A stretch of DNA of 64,000 bases from an uncultured Thermoproteales archaeon (lineage in GTDB: Archaea > Thermoproteota > Thermoprotei > Thermoproteales > Thermoproteaceae). The position numbers were made by a program, and so were the translations under genes. Below are positions 49,503 through 57,332 of this stretch, one piece after another; the stretch's first letter is position 1, and every line of letters starts with the position of its first letter. The notes beneath the pieces were generated by a model, which was not told the origin of the DNA, did not search any database, and saw only the letters and a list, made by a program, of their open reading frames with translations. The stretch lies in assembly GCA_938027595.1 (NCBI GenBank), contig CALJAK010000007.1:1-64000 (forward strand). The letters run 5' to 3'.

Positions 49503-50726
49503 CTATTCAATAGCCAATACGTCGAGCTCTATCACTTCTAAATTTGTGTTTAAAATTTCCGCCACGCTTGGTTTAGTTCTCCCCCCATCGCCGTGGATAA
49601 ATTCCTTTACATAAAGCCCGCCTTGACATCTAACGTACAGCTCAAAGACGTGCGGCGTGAGTTGGCGCCAAGAGATTTCATACACCATTCTCACCCTCTT
49701 ACCTCTTGGGTTTAGTCTCTTTATTCTCCTTGGCGTGAGTTGTGTCACAGTCTTACCCCTCAACATGGAGAGAGTAGACAAATCATCCAGAGGTTTTTCA
49801 CACGCGACGAGAACTCTATAAGTCTTTATGTTTACCTTGGATTTCTCTTTGAGTCTACGTATTTCAGTTCTGCCCGCCACGCCGCTGGGTATGAACACCA
49901 CTTCTCTATCCACTAGAGGGGGAGGCGAGAAGTTGTACCTAGACGGTTGCTTTACTTCAACCACCACTGGCCTGCCGTTGCCGAGAGTTCGCACGTCGAC
50001 GTCCTCCCGCCCAGCGGCGTGGATTAAGTGCTCTACGCCACCAAAAAGCTCGCGGAGGTATTGAAGTTTTTCAAATAGAGTAACTCTAACATTACCGAAT
50101 TTCTTTACTTGTGACATTTGTCTACTCAACTTTAAGTATGTACCCCCTATTAATACTGGATTTCTCAATACAGATACGTCTCCACTTGGCAGATTTATCC
50201 GCGCCACCACTTGCGGCTTTAGTTTGTCTACTCTCTTACCCAACAACTTCATTACCTCGCGCCCAATCCGCCTATTTATTTCATGTTTTATAGACTCGCC
50301 AGTCGTCACCATAAAAGACTTCACTACCTCGGCTTCCCGTTCTAAAATTTCACGAGGTATAGTGGTCCCAATGGAAAAAGTCTCAAAATCAATGTCTTTC
50401 AACACATCAACGACATTCTTGGCGTATTTCTCTACGTCATTTAACAGAGATCCACATATGTAACAATCTTCGGGCGCTACCTCCACGCCGATCTTGTCCA
50501 AAAACCTCCTGGTTGGCTCGTGAACTCTAGCTAGAGATTTCAAGTCTTCCAACACAGCGGCGCCACTTCTGTAATCCCCCACTAATTTCATATGTAGAAG
50601 AATTTTGATGGCGCTACCTCTATCTCTATTCTCAATACCGTGTCCCATTTGCGCAAAGAGGCGGCCTAGACAATAATCGCAAAGTGGATACCTCCGTAGA
50701 ATTTGGAGAGGTTTCTCTAAATCCAC
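49503..50726 (-). CDS. pus10: tRNA pseudouridine synthase Pus10
   Basis: 407 residues. N-terminal THUMP-like part has C-D-Y-C-L-G-R-L at 16-23 and C-Y-I-C-G near 88-92 (zinc), and the catalytic domain has GREDVDVRTLGNGRPVVVEV with the active-site Asp. Pus10 makes pseudouridine 54 and 55 in archaeal tRNA. Position 54 is right next to the T-arm introns seen in four tRNA genes here. GTG start; the TrmY-like gene is 27 bases upstream in the same direction. Confidence 0.93.
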   Translation of the reverse strand: MDLEKPLQILRRYPLCDYCLGRLFAQMGHGIENRDRGSAIKILLHMKLVGDYRSGAAVLEDLKSLARVHEPTRRFLDKIGVEVAPEDCYICGSLLNDVEKYAKNVVDVLKDIDFETFSIGTTIPREILEREAEVVKSFMVTTGESIKHEINRRIGREVMKLLGKRVDKLKPQVVARINLPSGDVSVLRNPVLIGGTYLKLSRQMSQVKKFGNVRVTLFEKLQYLRELFGGVEHLIHAAGREDVDVRTLGNGRPVVVEVKQPSRYNFSPPPLVDREVVFIPSGVAGRTEIRRLKEKSKVNIKTYRVLVACEKPLDDLSTLSMLRGKTVTQLTPRRIKRLNPRGKRVRMVYEISWRQLTPHVFELYVRCQGGLYVKEFIHGDGGRTKPSVAEILNTNLEVIELDVLAIE

Positions 50727-50753
50727 TACGTTGGCTTATCTAAGTGTTAATAA

Positions 50754-51206
50754 CTATAACCCCATGCGGTCTGTCATTACGTTCACTACCACTACTTGAT
50801 GATGTGGAGGTAAACTCCCCACGTCCACTCCACACTCAATATCTACGTCTATACGTTCCAATTGCACTACGTAAGTGAATGGCGTGCGGATTTCACAACG
50901 TCGACTCCCAGCCCCCATCACAGTGCCAATTGTTAAATTTTCACTATCCACAACGGCGCCACTTTGCGCTTTACCAGTAAAGACTTTCTTTAGAAAACCC
51001 ACTGCCGAATCTTCGTCAGGGAAGAGTCTCTTTACTCTAGCACCCACTATCTTTACCGACTTCTCCACGTCAGTTAGGTGGAACAACACTTCTACATCTC
51101 TACGAATGCCGTTGGAAATCAACAACGCCCCCACGAGAATTTTCGCATGTATATGTGGAATGTGTCTAAACTTGGCTAGGGAAGTAGCGACTAGAAATCG
51201 CCTCAC
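50754..51206 (-). CDS. TrmY-like tRNA pseudouridine(54) N1-methyltransferase
   Basis: 150 residues. SNGIRRDVEVLFHLTDVEKS then VKIVGARVKRLFPDEDSAVG (about 32-72) matches TrmY (DUF358, SPOUT fold) in which the S-x-x-I-R-x-D-V and the N/F-P-D-E-x-S-x-x-x segments are kept. TrmY converts pseudouridine 54 to m1-pseudouridine 54. This copy is shorter (TrmY is about 190-200 residues), and the C-terminal SAM-binding knot is not obvious. It stands next to pus10, which makes its substrate, supporting the call. It overlaps srp54 by 4 bases. Confidence 0.65.
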   Translation of the reverse strand: MRRFLVATSLAKFRHIPHIHAKILVGALLISNGIRRDVEVLFHLTDVEKSVKIVGARVKRLFPDEDSAVGFLKKVFTGKAQSGAVVDSENLTIGTVMGAGSRRCEIRTPFTYVVQLERIDVDIECGVDVGSLPPHHQVVVVNVMTDRMGL

Positions 51207-52489
51207 TTGAAGAATTTCATTCTCCTCTTCAAAGTTTTAGACATGCGTTTAATGTTCTCATATGCAGTCAACATTTCTTTGACATCTCTCGGAGTAACGC
51301 CGGCCCCCATGGCAATTCTCCTTATCCTAGAGGCGTTCAAGACTTCCGGATGTCTCAACTCCTCTCGCGTCATAGAATTCAAAATGGCGCGCCACTTCTT
51401 TATATTTTTCTGAGACAACTCCACTTGCTCGTCGGTTAGTTTCACGTTGGGGATCAGGGGAAACACTTTACTAAGAGGCCCCAGCTTGGCTATGGCGTCA
51501 ATCTGCTTCTTGAAGAGAAGTAAGTCAAACTTTCCAGTCTCAATCTCCTCTAACACTTTCTCCTCTTCCAACACGGCCTTTACGCGCTCTGCCAAGGCGT
51601 CTAAATCGCCCATTCCCAACACTCTCGCTGCGAACTTCCGGGGGTTGAACACTTCAAGTTCGTCTATGTCTTCTCCGAGACCTATGAACTTGACTATTGC
51701 CTTCGTCTTGGCGATCGCCGCCAGCGCGCCCCCGCCGCGTGCTGTGCTGTCCATCTTGGTAATTATCACAGTGTGGATTGGTAAATACCTCATGAAAGCT
51801 TCGGCTTGGGCAGCTGCCAACTTGCCCACAGTGGCGTCGATCACTAGAATCACTTCGTCTGGCTTTATGGAGTTGTATATTGTCCCAACCTCCTGTAGCA
51901 GAGTCTCCTCGTTCTTATGCCTACCGGCGGTGTCTACAATTACAACGTCCATGTTTCTAAAGTTTTCCACACCCCTCACGGCTATTTGCACAGCGTCTCT
52001 GGAGTCTCTCTCCCCGTAGAAAGGCACGCCTATCTTCTCGGCCAATTGTTTAAGTTGGTCAAACGCAGCTGGACGTATTGTGTCTGTCTCAACTAACCCA
52101 ACTCTATACCTCCGCCTCGCTAGATACTTAGCCAACTTAGCAGCAGTGGTGGTCTTCCCACTGCCCTCAACACCAACGAGCATCGCCACGTGTGGTTTCT
52201 TCGCTGGTTTGAAGTCACGTTGTCCATCGCCACCCAACAATTTGATCAACTCTTCATATATTACATAAATCAAGAAATCTCGTGGATGTATCCCAATCGG
52301 TGGTTTCTCCTCTCTCACTCTCCTTAAGGCGTTTTCAGTGAAAGACTTCACTAAATCAAGCGGCACGTCGGCTTTCAAAAGAGTCCTCTGGAGCTCTCGA
52401 GACAATTCTTGGAGAGTCGCTTCGTCTACATATTCAGTCCCCCTGATTTTCTCTATCAACTTACTAAACGCCTCAGAAAGCGCTTTCAT
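51203..52489 (-). CDS. srp54: Signal recognition particle 54 kDa protein
   Basis: 428 residues from ATG 52489. N domain helix bundle, then G-V-E-G-S-G-K-T-T at 106-114, LVETDTIRPAAFDQLKQLA, VIVDTAGRH, TKMDSTARGGGAL and a C-terminal methionine-rich M domain (SMTREELRHPEVLNASRIRR, then LTAYENIKRMSKTLKRRM). It binds 7S RNA and signal sequences. The upstream extension to 52549 belongs to the KaiC-like gene. Start overlaps that gene's stop by TAATG. Confidence 0.96.
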   Translation of the reverse strand: MKALSEAFSKLIEKIRGTEYVDEATLQELSRELQRTLLKADVPLDLVKSFTENALRRVREEKPPIGIHPRDFLIYVIYEELIKLLGGDGQRDFKPAKKPHVAMLVGVEGSGKTTTAAKLAKYLARRRYRVGLVETDTIRPAAFDQLKQLAEKIGVPFYGERDSRDAVQIAVRGVENFRNMDVVIVDTAGRHKNEETLLQEVGTIYNSIKPDEVILVIDATVGKLAAAQAEAFMRYLPIHTVIITKMDSTARGGGALAAIAKTKAIVKFIGLGEDIDELEVFNPRKFAARVLGMGDLDALAERVKAVLEEEKVLEEIETGKFDLLLFKKQIDAIAKLGPLSKVFPLIPNVKLTDEQVELSQKNIKKWRAILNSMTREELRHPEVLNASRIRRIAMGAGVTPRDVKEMLTAYENIKRMSKTLKRRMKFFK

Positions 52490-53334
52490 TAGGTCTGTGG
52501 AGTTTGCTGTGAGTACTGCGTGTAGTAAGACTTCTGGACATGCCACCACTGGTCAACTGATCTAACAAAGTCGGTGAGAGGTCCATATACATACATACCG
52601 TGATATCTATATATGTCAAAGTATAATTTCTGAGGTCTCACTTCAATCCACCGCATTTTCCGTATGAACATAACTCTCGTCACGAATCCCTTATATTCAA
52701 AGAGTTCTAGTTTTATGACTCCGCTGGCTAGGTACTCCTCTACGCCGAAACGACTGATTTTGTTCTCTCCGGTTGGTATTTCGGAGGTCATCACTGTGGT
52801 AACATCTTTAAGTTTCCTCAACTGAAAGACTAATTCGCGCATGTATTCTCTAACCCACAGAATGTCAGTATGTGACGTAATTATCAACGGGGCAATGGGG
52901 TCTATAACCAACCTCCTTATCCCAAACTTCTTCACGTACTCTATTATTATCTTTGAGATGTCTTTAGGATCTGCAGAAATTTTTTCCTCCTTTGCATAAG
53001 TCTTGAAGTGTGTCCTCAAGTCTAGGAAGATTAACTTTTGGTTGTTTTCTAAAGTGTCTAAATCCCACCCTAGAGACTCCCGCACGCCACGTTTTACATC
53101 TTCTGAGGGTTCGTCAATAGTTATATAGAGACCTGGCTCGTCATAATACTCAGCGCCAGTTTTCAGAAACTGTATACTGAATATAGTTTTCCCCTGTCCA
53201 GCCTCCCCCGCGATTAGGTAAATTTCGCCTTTGCGAAAACCCCCAAAGAGTCTATCTAAATACTCTACGCCTGTGGGAGTTCTATTATCATACGCAGGAT
53301 AATAATCTTCATAATACTGCTCTTGATAAGTCAT
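52489..53334 (-). CDS. KaiC/RadA-like RecA-superfamily ATPase
   Basis: 281 residues from ATG 53334. TGVEYLDRLFGGFRKGEIYL (21-40), Walker A G-E-A-G-Q-G-K-T (43-50), Walker B-like RRLVIDPIAPLII and a tyrosine-rich C-terminal tail. A single RecA/KaiC domain of the type annotated as KaiC-like in archaea; roles in signalling or membrane-linked processes are suggested for some homologues. TATA-like ATATTTATAC about 24 bases upstream (53353-53362). Followed by srp54. Confidence 0.8.
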   Translation of the reverse strand: MTYQEQYYEDYYPAYDNRTPTGVEYLDRLFGGFRKGEIYLIAGEAGQGKTIFSIQFLKTGAEYYDEPGLYITIDEPSEDVKRGVRESLGWDLDTLENNQKLIFLDLRTHFKTYAKEEKISADPKDISKIIIEYVKKFGIRRLVIDPIAPLIITSHTDILWVREYMRELVFQLRKLKDVTTVMTSEIPTGENKISRFGVEEYLASGVIKLELFEYKGFVTRVMFIRKMRWIEVRPQKLYFDIYRYHGMYVYGPLTDFVRSVDQWWHVQKSYYTQYSQQTPQT

Positions 53335-53403
53335 CAACTCTCCGCATGTGGTATAAATATATTTGTTTTGTTCAAAACACTATACAACTCTACACAACTG
53401 TAT

Positions 53404-53817
53404 TTAACTCATTTGCGTTATACGCCATTCATTTCTAAACTCGAAAATGAACTTACTAGATATACCTCTCCAAAGTCCCAACACTTTTTCAAATTGGTGT
53501 TTTTCTATTACAGATATGAAGAGCGCCGTGTGGAACGCTCTCTCGCGGAATGGGGGTAGCCAAAAGCTGGCTGCCAAGAGCTCCCCCATTTCGCTCTTCT
53601 TACGCTTTGCCACGTGTAACATGTGGATAGATATGTCTAGACACACTACATAGTTGGACACAACGTCAAACACAATGCCGACGCCGCAGCCGGCGTCTAC
53701 GATTTTCTCGCCGATTTGAGAAGAAACAAGCCAGTACTTTCTCCGTTGTTCTTCTCCGTATATCTCTTCATACGTCTGTGCAAGGTGTCGATAGAGCTCT
53801 AATATGTAACTCTCCAT
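53404..53817 (-). CDS. Small SAM-dependent methyltransferase-like protein
   Basis: 137 residues from ATG 53817. Motif I V-D-A-G-C-G-V-G is near 43-50, with KKYW-like RRKYWLVSSQIGEKIVDAGC before it; CLDISIHMLHVA (motif II) and LGELLAASFWLPPF (motif IV-like) follow. It is short for a class I methyltransferase and may lack the last strands, so a true activity is uncertain. Its start lies 19 bases inside the MFS gene end. Substrate unknown. Confidence 0.7.
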   Translation of the reverse strand: MESYILELYRHLAQTYEEIYGEEQRRKYWLVSSQIGEKIVDAGCGVGIVFDVVSNYVVCLDISIHMLHVAKRKKSEMGELLAASFWLPPFRERAFHTALFISVIEKHQFEKVLGLWRGISSKFIFEFRNEWRITQMS

Positions 53818-54869
53818 ATCAACGCCAACGATAGCGCGGAAGACGCCGCGGAGATCGCCAGTATTAAATTCTCCACACCCACGTCGACGAGGTAACCGTA
53901 CAAAACGCCGCCGACGAGCAACCCAACTCCCCACATGGCGTTGACGAATCCCAGCGAAGTAGCGCCGCCGAACCTCGCGGCTTGCGCCTTGGCGACGACG
54001 TCTGCATATGCAGTCAGAGTTGCATATATAAAACCAGCTACGAAAAACGCTCCGCTTATGAACGACAGTGCCAGAGCCAGCGCAAGCGGGGGCCCTATCA
54101 ACACAACTCTACGTTCTCTATCGAAAAAGTGTCCCAAGACAAACGACATGGGTATCTCCGTCACCATAGCTACGAGATACAACAGGGAGGCGACCCAGGG
54201 GATTTCGGCTAGTTTAAACATAAATAGCGAGATGTGTACTAGAGAAACGCCTAGGAAAAACTGAGATACGCCAAAGGGTATCACCAGCCTCATTCTACTG
54301 ACGCTCTTCACTGGAGACACGCCACCCGTCGAATACGCAATGTACAACACAACTAGCGAAAAAACGCCCGGCACCAACGCCGCTGTAAACACATCCAACG
54401 GCGTGTAGTTAAAGTAAAGCATGAGAGTAGCCATGGAGACGCCAGCCACAGCGCCGATTTGATCCAAAGCGGCATGCACCCCGTACGCCTTGCCAGCTGA
54501 CTTGCCGCCGGCAGAGGCTATGAGCACGTCTCTGGCGGGCGTCCTCAACGCTTTGCTAAACCTCTCTAGAAAGATCAAAATAGCCACGTGCCACAAGTCT
54601 CTAGCGAACAACAACCCCATCACTGCCCCCACTTGTAGAGAATACCCCAAGAAAGTCTCGAGCCAATAGCCACCTCTCTTGTCCGCCAGAGGCCCAGTCG
54701 CCAGGCGGGCTAAGTAGGCCAGTGCGTCGCCAAGTCCAAAGACAAAGCCCACAAAGAGAGCAGACGCGCCAAGATGCGCCAAGTACTGAGGCACCACCGC
54801 CCTCACGCTCTCGTACAGCCAATCTGCAAAGAGAGACGTAATGCCTAGAAGTACAATGAATCTATACAC
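53799..54869 (-). CDS. MFS transporter
   Basis: 356 residues with about 10-12 hydrophobic helices, shorter than most 12-helix MFS proteins. The early loop LARLATGPLADKRGGYWLET resembles the G-x-L-a-D-r-x-G-R-R motif of the family, and PVKSVSRMRLVIPFGVS begins the second half. It probably exchanges a solute with the medium; the substrate is not predictable. GTG start. The promoter overlaps the 3' CCA end of tRNA-Ser(GCU). Confidence 0.85.
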   Translation of the reverse strand: MYRFIVLLGITSLFADWLYESVRAVVPQYLAHLGASALFVGFVFGLGDALAYLARLATGPLADKRGGYWLETFLGYSLQVGAVMGLLFARDLWHVAILIFLERFSKALRTPARDVLIASAGGKSAGKAYGVHAALDQIGAVAGVSMATLMLYFNYTPLDVFTAALVPGVFSLVVLYIAYSTGGVSPVKSVSRMRLVIPFGVSQFFLGVSLVHISLFMFKLAEIPWVASLLYLVAMVTEIPMSFVLGHFFDRERRVVLIGPPLALALALSFISGAFFVAGFIYATLTAYADVVAKAQAARFGGATSLGFVNAMWGVGLLVGGVLYGYLVDVGVENLILAISAASSALSLALIWRVTY

Positions 54870-54896
54870 AGAGCTGCAACTTTCTCACTTTAAATA

Positions 54897-55014
54897 TGGC
54901 GCCGGGGCCGGGATTTGAATTCCCGGGGTTTCCCCTCCCGGGCCCCCTCACGGGGACGGGCTAACTGCCTTGAAGTTAGCAGGCCCGCGCCTTGGGCCGC
55001 TCGGCCACCCCGGC
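54897..55014 (-). tRNA. tRNA-Ser(GCU) with anticodon-loop and T-arm introns
   Basis: Acceptor GCCGGGG/CCCCGGC, discriminator G, CCA encoded. Anticodon stem CGGGC/GCCCG; loop CTGCTA then A after removing a 14-base intron (54963-54976) at 37/38, with CTGC/GCAG as the central helix. A 17-base intron (54920-54936) between 53 and 54 interrupts the T arm: GG^A bulge, GGG-GAAA-CCC hairpin, CCCG/CGGG helix, AA^T bulge. Long variable arm (class II). It has its own TATA (TTTATAAAA, about 55036-55044). Confidence 0.92.
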
Positions 55015-55050
55015 TCGCTATAGCCAATGTCGAATTTTATAAATTTTTCT

Positions 55051-55154
55051 TGGCGCCGGGGCCGGGATTTGAATTCCCGGGGTTTCCCCTCCCGGGCCCC
55101 CTCACGGGGACGGGATCTCCAGTCCCGCGCCTTGGGCCGCTCGGCCACCCCGGC
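55051..55154 (-). tRNA. tRNA-Ser(GGA) with a T-arm intron
   Basis: Acceptor and discriminator as in the neighbouring tRNA-Ser; anticodon stem CGGGA/TCCCG around CTGGAGA (anticodon GGA), no anticodon intron. A 17-base intron (55074-55090) between 53 and 54 is identical in sequence to that of tRNA-Ser(GCU). CCA is encoded. The pair is separated by 36 bases and probably arose by duplication, with a change of the anticodon arm. Confidence 0.92.
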
Positions 55155-55185
55155 TTGTCTCAGCCAGTCTCCAACTTTTTAAGTT

Positions 55186-55950
55186 TTATGACCCTATGTA
55201 CACCTCTCTCACTTTGGGGTCAGACGCCACTTGTTCCGGAGTGCCGCGAGCAATGACCCTACCGCTAGCCATGGCGTACACCACGTCGACGTAATTAAAC
55301 GCGATGTCTATCCGGTGTTCAATTACGAGAAACGTAACTCCATGTCGCTTATTTATATCTACCACGGTCTTCAAAACGCCATGTGCTTGATCTATGGGGA
55401 CGCCGGCGATGGGCTCGTCAAGTATGACGAGGTCTGCGCCGGCCATCAAAGCTCTACTTAACTCAAGTATTTTTATCTCCCCCGCCGAGAGTAAATACGC
55501 CGGTACGTCCCACTTGCCGGCGAGGCCGACGGTTTTCAAAATTTGGAAAGCGCGCTCCGCCAGTTCCTCCTCTTGTCTAGTCCAAGTTTTCAACACCGCC
55601 GAAATTATGCCCTCTCCCCTCTGCCCCCTAGCCACAGCCATCAAATTCTCTAACACAGTTAACTTTTGGAATATCTGCGGTATTTGAAAAGTCCTCACAA
55701 TGCCGATTTCAAAGATCTTATGAGGTGGCCACCCAGTTATGTCGAATTCCCTCCCATCTCGTCTGTACACCACTCTCCCAGCTTCTGGCTTATAAACGCC
55801 GGTAATTACGTTGACTAAAGTGGTTTTGCCAGAGCCGTTCGGCCCAATTATCAGAGTGATCTTACCCCTTTCTATACTTACATCAACGCCGTCTAGAGCT
55901 CTGAATGCGCCAAATTGCTTTACTACACTGTAGACAGTCAATATGTCCAT
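55186..55950 (-). CDS. livG: Branched-chain amino-acid ABC transporter ATPase (LivG-type)
   Basis: 254 residues. Walker A G-P-N-G-S-G-K-T-T at 37-45, EIGIVRTFQIPQIF (the LivG F-Q region) near 91, LLSAGEIKILELSRALM in the signature place (LSAGE rather than LSGGE), Walker B LVILDEPIAGVPID. Its partner LivF is at 15866, and the permeases are next door, divergent. Read with the LivK at 55994 as one unit. Confidence 0.9.
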   Translation of the reverse strand: MDILTVYSVVKQFGAFRALDGVDVSIERGKITLIIGPNGSGKTTLVNVITGVYKPEAGRVVYRRDGREFDITGWPPHKIFEIGIVRTFQIPQIFQKLTVLENLMAVARGQRGEGIISAVLKTWTRQEEELAERAFQILKTVGLAGKWDVPAYLLSAGEIKILELSRALMAGADLVILDEPIAGVPIDQAHGVLKTVVDINKRHGVTFLVIEHRIDIAFNYVDVVYAMASGRVIARGTPEQVASDPKVREVYIGS

Positions 55951-55976
55951 AGGAAAGGGAGAAAAATATACTTATT

Positions 55977-56002
55977 AACGTTATTTAAAAACGTTATTTA
56001 AA
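55977..56002 (+). repeat. Two adjacent copies of AACGTTATTTAAA
   Basis: A perfect 13-base direct repeat, immediately tandem, spans the end of livK and the start of the gap before livG. It includes the livK stop codon in the minus strand. It is AT-rich with AACGTT palindromes; promoter elements may be part of it, but no function is shown. Confidence 0.6.
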
Positions 56003-57229
56003 CAACGCCTCTCCTTCTGGGTACTTAATCAACTTCCTCTCAGCGCCGTAGTAATAACCAGCGTTTATGTACTTAACGCGCTCCCCCTCGACAACCACGC
56101 CCCATATTCGATAATTCGGGAACGCGCGGTCGCCGTTTTCGTTCAGATACACCGTGCCAGTCACTCCAGTGTACTTGCCCTCTCTGCCCCACTGCTCAAG
56201 CGCAGTCCGGACTTTCTCGGGGTCTGTGGTGTCCAGCTGGCAGACTATCGTCGCAAGTAACATAGCCGCGTCGTATGCATACGAATCATACGCCACCGGC
56301 TCTCTGTTGTACTTCGCCACATATTCTTGTCTAAACTTCTGGAAACTGGGGTCGTTGGGGTCGGGACTTGCTACAGTGCCCAACAACTTCGCTGCAGCCA
56401 TCTCTTTGCCAACTTCTGAAGCCAGAGCTTTGCTCTCTGCTATTCCATCTGTCCCAATCCACCGCGTTTTGCTCAACACCGGATCTGCAGCTGCGGCTTT
56501 AATGGCGACTATGCCGTCGTCTTCAAACGTAACTAATACTAAAGCTGCATCGGGAGTTTTCAAGGCACCGGACAACTTCTTCACCGCGGCGGGTATGGCG
56601 GTTGGGAAGACTTTGGGGTCTGGGTCGTAGCCCTCGGAGGCTACCACTTGTACGCCAGCCGCCGACGCCTCCCTCTCTATGGCGTCTTTAAGGCCCAAGC
56701 CCCAAGCGTCGTTTCTATACAGTATCACAATTTTTGTTAATCCCAATGTTTTTACTAAGTCTACTAAAGCCCGCGCCTGGGCGTCGTCCGTTGGAACCAT
56801 TCTATATATCCAATCGCCCGGTAGCGCGAGAAGCGGCGACGTCGAAGAGGGACTAAAGATAATGATCTTGTTGCCATCTGCAAAAGACTTGACCGCGCTG
56901 ACTTCCCTGCTAGACATCGGACCAACCACAAGCCTCACGCCCCGTGCGTACATAGCCTGCAACTTCTCCTGAGCCTTAACTGGATCTGTTCCGCTGTCTT
57001 CTAAAATCATTTCAAACTTGTATTTTGGACACGTCTTGCTGGCGTCCTCCAGAGCCAAAGCCACCGCATCCCGAGCGCCAATACCGTAAGTCTGAAGTCC
57101 GCCAGTGAGCGGCAGCAACGCGCCGATGTATACAGTTTGTTCTGGAGCTTTCATTTGTGTTGTCAACAACGCGGCTAGTGCAACTACGACTATCGCAGCT
57201 ATCGCTATGTAAATTATTTTCGATGCCAT
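55994..57229 (-). CDS. livK: Branched-chain amino-acid ABC substrate-binding protein (LivK-like)
   Basis: 411 residues with an intact signal or anchor (MASKIIYIAIAAIVVVALAA, then LLTTQM). The binding fold has YIGALLPLTGGLQTYGIGAR, ARGVRLVVGPMSSREVSAVK, NKIIIFSPSSTSPLLALPGD and GREGKYTGVTGTVYLNENGD; these match the LivK-like protein at 14538 closely, so they are paralogues. TATA GAATTTATACC (57252-57262) is about 25 bases before the ATG. The ligand could be an amino acid, urea or an amide. Confidence 0.92.
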   Translation of the reverse strand: MASKIIYIAIAAIVVVALAALLTTQMKAPEQTVYIGALLPLTGGLQTYGIGARDAVALALEDASKTCPKYKFEMILEDSGTDPVKAQEKLQAMYARGVRLVVGPMSSREVSAVKSFADGNKIIIFSPSSTSPLLALPGDWIYRMVPTDDAQARALVDLVKTLGLTKIVILYRNDAWGLGLKDAIEREASAAGVQVVASEGYDPDPKVFPTAIPAAVKKLSGALKTPDAALVLVTFEDDGIVAIKAAAADPVLSKTRWIGTDGIAESKALASEVGKEMAAAKLLGTVASPDPNDPSFQKFRQEYVAKYNREPVAYDSYAYDAAMLLATIVCQLDTTDPEKVRTALEQWGREGKYTGVTGTVYLNENGDRAFPNYRIWGVVVEGERVKYINAGYYYGAERKLIKYPEGEALFK

Positions 57230-57251
57230 GAAATTAGAACTAAAACGGTAT

Positions 57252-57318
57252 AAATTCTTTTGTGTATATACAACTATATATCGTATGGTGGACTAGATAA
57301 CAAAATTAAAAAATAGTG
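57252..57318. promoter_or_regulatory. Divergent promoters of livK and livH
   Basis: GAATTTATACC on the plus strand (57252-57262; read GGTATAAATTC on the minus) serves livK at 57229, and AATTAAAAAATAGTG (57304-57318) serves livH at 57333. Spacing fits leaderless starts in both directions. Confidence 0.5.
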
Positions 57319-57332
57319 CATTTTCACAACTT

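Noticed and set aside
54915-55256. 113- and 66-residue frames across the tRNA-Ser pair
   Set aside because: Both strands of two GC-rich tRNA genes with repeated sequence; not coding.
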